Assembly (NCBI GenBank): GCA_947561715.1
Contig: OX387199.1
Coordinates: 19,969,001-20,033,000 of the forward strand
Direction of reading: 5' to 3'
From: Ascidia mentula
Taxonomy: Eukaryota > Chordata > Ascidiacea > Phlebobranchia > Ascidiidae
Length of the DNA stretch: 64,000 bases
Both the position numbers and the translations under genes were made by a program. The notes under the pieces were generated by a model. The model ran no database searches and was not told the DNA's origin. It worked only from the letters and a program-made list of their open reading frames with translations. Positions 63,711-64,000 of this stretch are shown here, piece by piece. Numbering within the stretch: the first letter of the stretch is position 1; each line of letters starts with the position of its first letter.

Positions 63711-64000
63711 CTATATGGAGTAAATTAAAGAAAACTTTGTAGTTAAGTTGGTCATATTGGCGTCCGTAAACAACACATTGCGAAATTACTGTCTTGCATA
63801 TAATTTGCGAACATCGAAACTATGGAAATTTGACAAAAAATATGTACTGCAAGATGCATGTGTAGTTTTGTGTACGTGGAAGGCGTGTGACGCGCTAATT
63901 GGCCAGAAAGCTGTCGACAAAAAAAAAATTGATTGGTAAACCGGCAGTTTTCATCTGGTGGCAAACGTTAAGGTGTGCTTTTGTGATTAGGTGTCAAGAA

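Larger units (their letters stand above)
58176..64000. repeat. Tandem unit 4 (gene D unit), partial
   Basis: Collinear with the start of the other units but more diverged in its intergenic part. About 0.5 kb matching 38,400-38,870 is absent at the junction near 58,175, and an insertion of 456 bp occupies 58,882-59,337. The unit runs off the window. Confidence 0.8.

Noticed and set aside
1-64000. CRISPR arrays, operons with ribosome-binding sites, or a prokaryotic origin
   Set aside because: The spliced, intron-rich genes and eukaryotic transposons exclude a prokaryotic source, and no regularly spaced short repeats were seen.

Overview
This 64-kb window is eukaryotic, AT-rich and built of about three and a third tandem copies of one 19-20 kb unit. 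Equivalent landmarks recur at about 19.5, 18.9 and 19.5 kb; the receptor stop codons lie at 3792, 23334, 42251 and 61749. Every convincing host gene is on the minus strand. Very short GT-AG introns (53-71 nt) alternate with kilobase introns full of small transposons. LDLa-bearing rhodopsin-family receptors with short introns suggest an invertebrate, most likely a tunicate such as Ciona; the species is an inference.

Each unit carries one multi-exon gene for a large cell-surface receptor. It has a signal peptide, then 7-9 LDL-receptor class A (LDLa) or LDLa-like Cys-rich modules, then a seven-transmembrane domain of the LGR/relaxin-receptor/GRL101 type, and no leucine-rich repeats between. Gene A (3792-14743, 16 exons, 1039 aa), gene B (23334-35378, 16 exons, 1048 aa) and gene C (42251-53217, 14 exons, 852 aa) are complete. 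Gene D (61749 to the window edge) shows only its 7TM exons. I assembled the exons by hand. All splice phases agree, and each spliced frame is open in A, B and C and in the visible part of D. Stops and length differences that seem to break copies A and D fall inside a 66-68 nt intron in extracellular loop 2.

The copies differ mainly in the ectodomain. A and B have two tandem [Cys-rich exon + LDLa exon] modules; C has one, and its big exon looks like a fusion of the two. The four cytoplasmic tails are near-identical and end in ETDL, a possible PDZ ligand. The poly(A) signal overlaps the stop codon in every copy.

Between genes (1-3786, 14744-23328, 35379-42245, 53218-61743) lie no convincing host genes. 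These stretches hold Penelope-like retroelement relics in both orientations, hAT-type non-autonomous elements with 8-bp target duplications, palindromic MITEs, an LTR-like insertion and repeats with a tRNA-like T-arm. Insertions shared by the units predate the duplications; those confined to one unit postdate them and give a relative timeline. No rRNA, intact tRNA, CRISPR or prokaryotic feature was seen.
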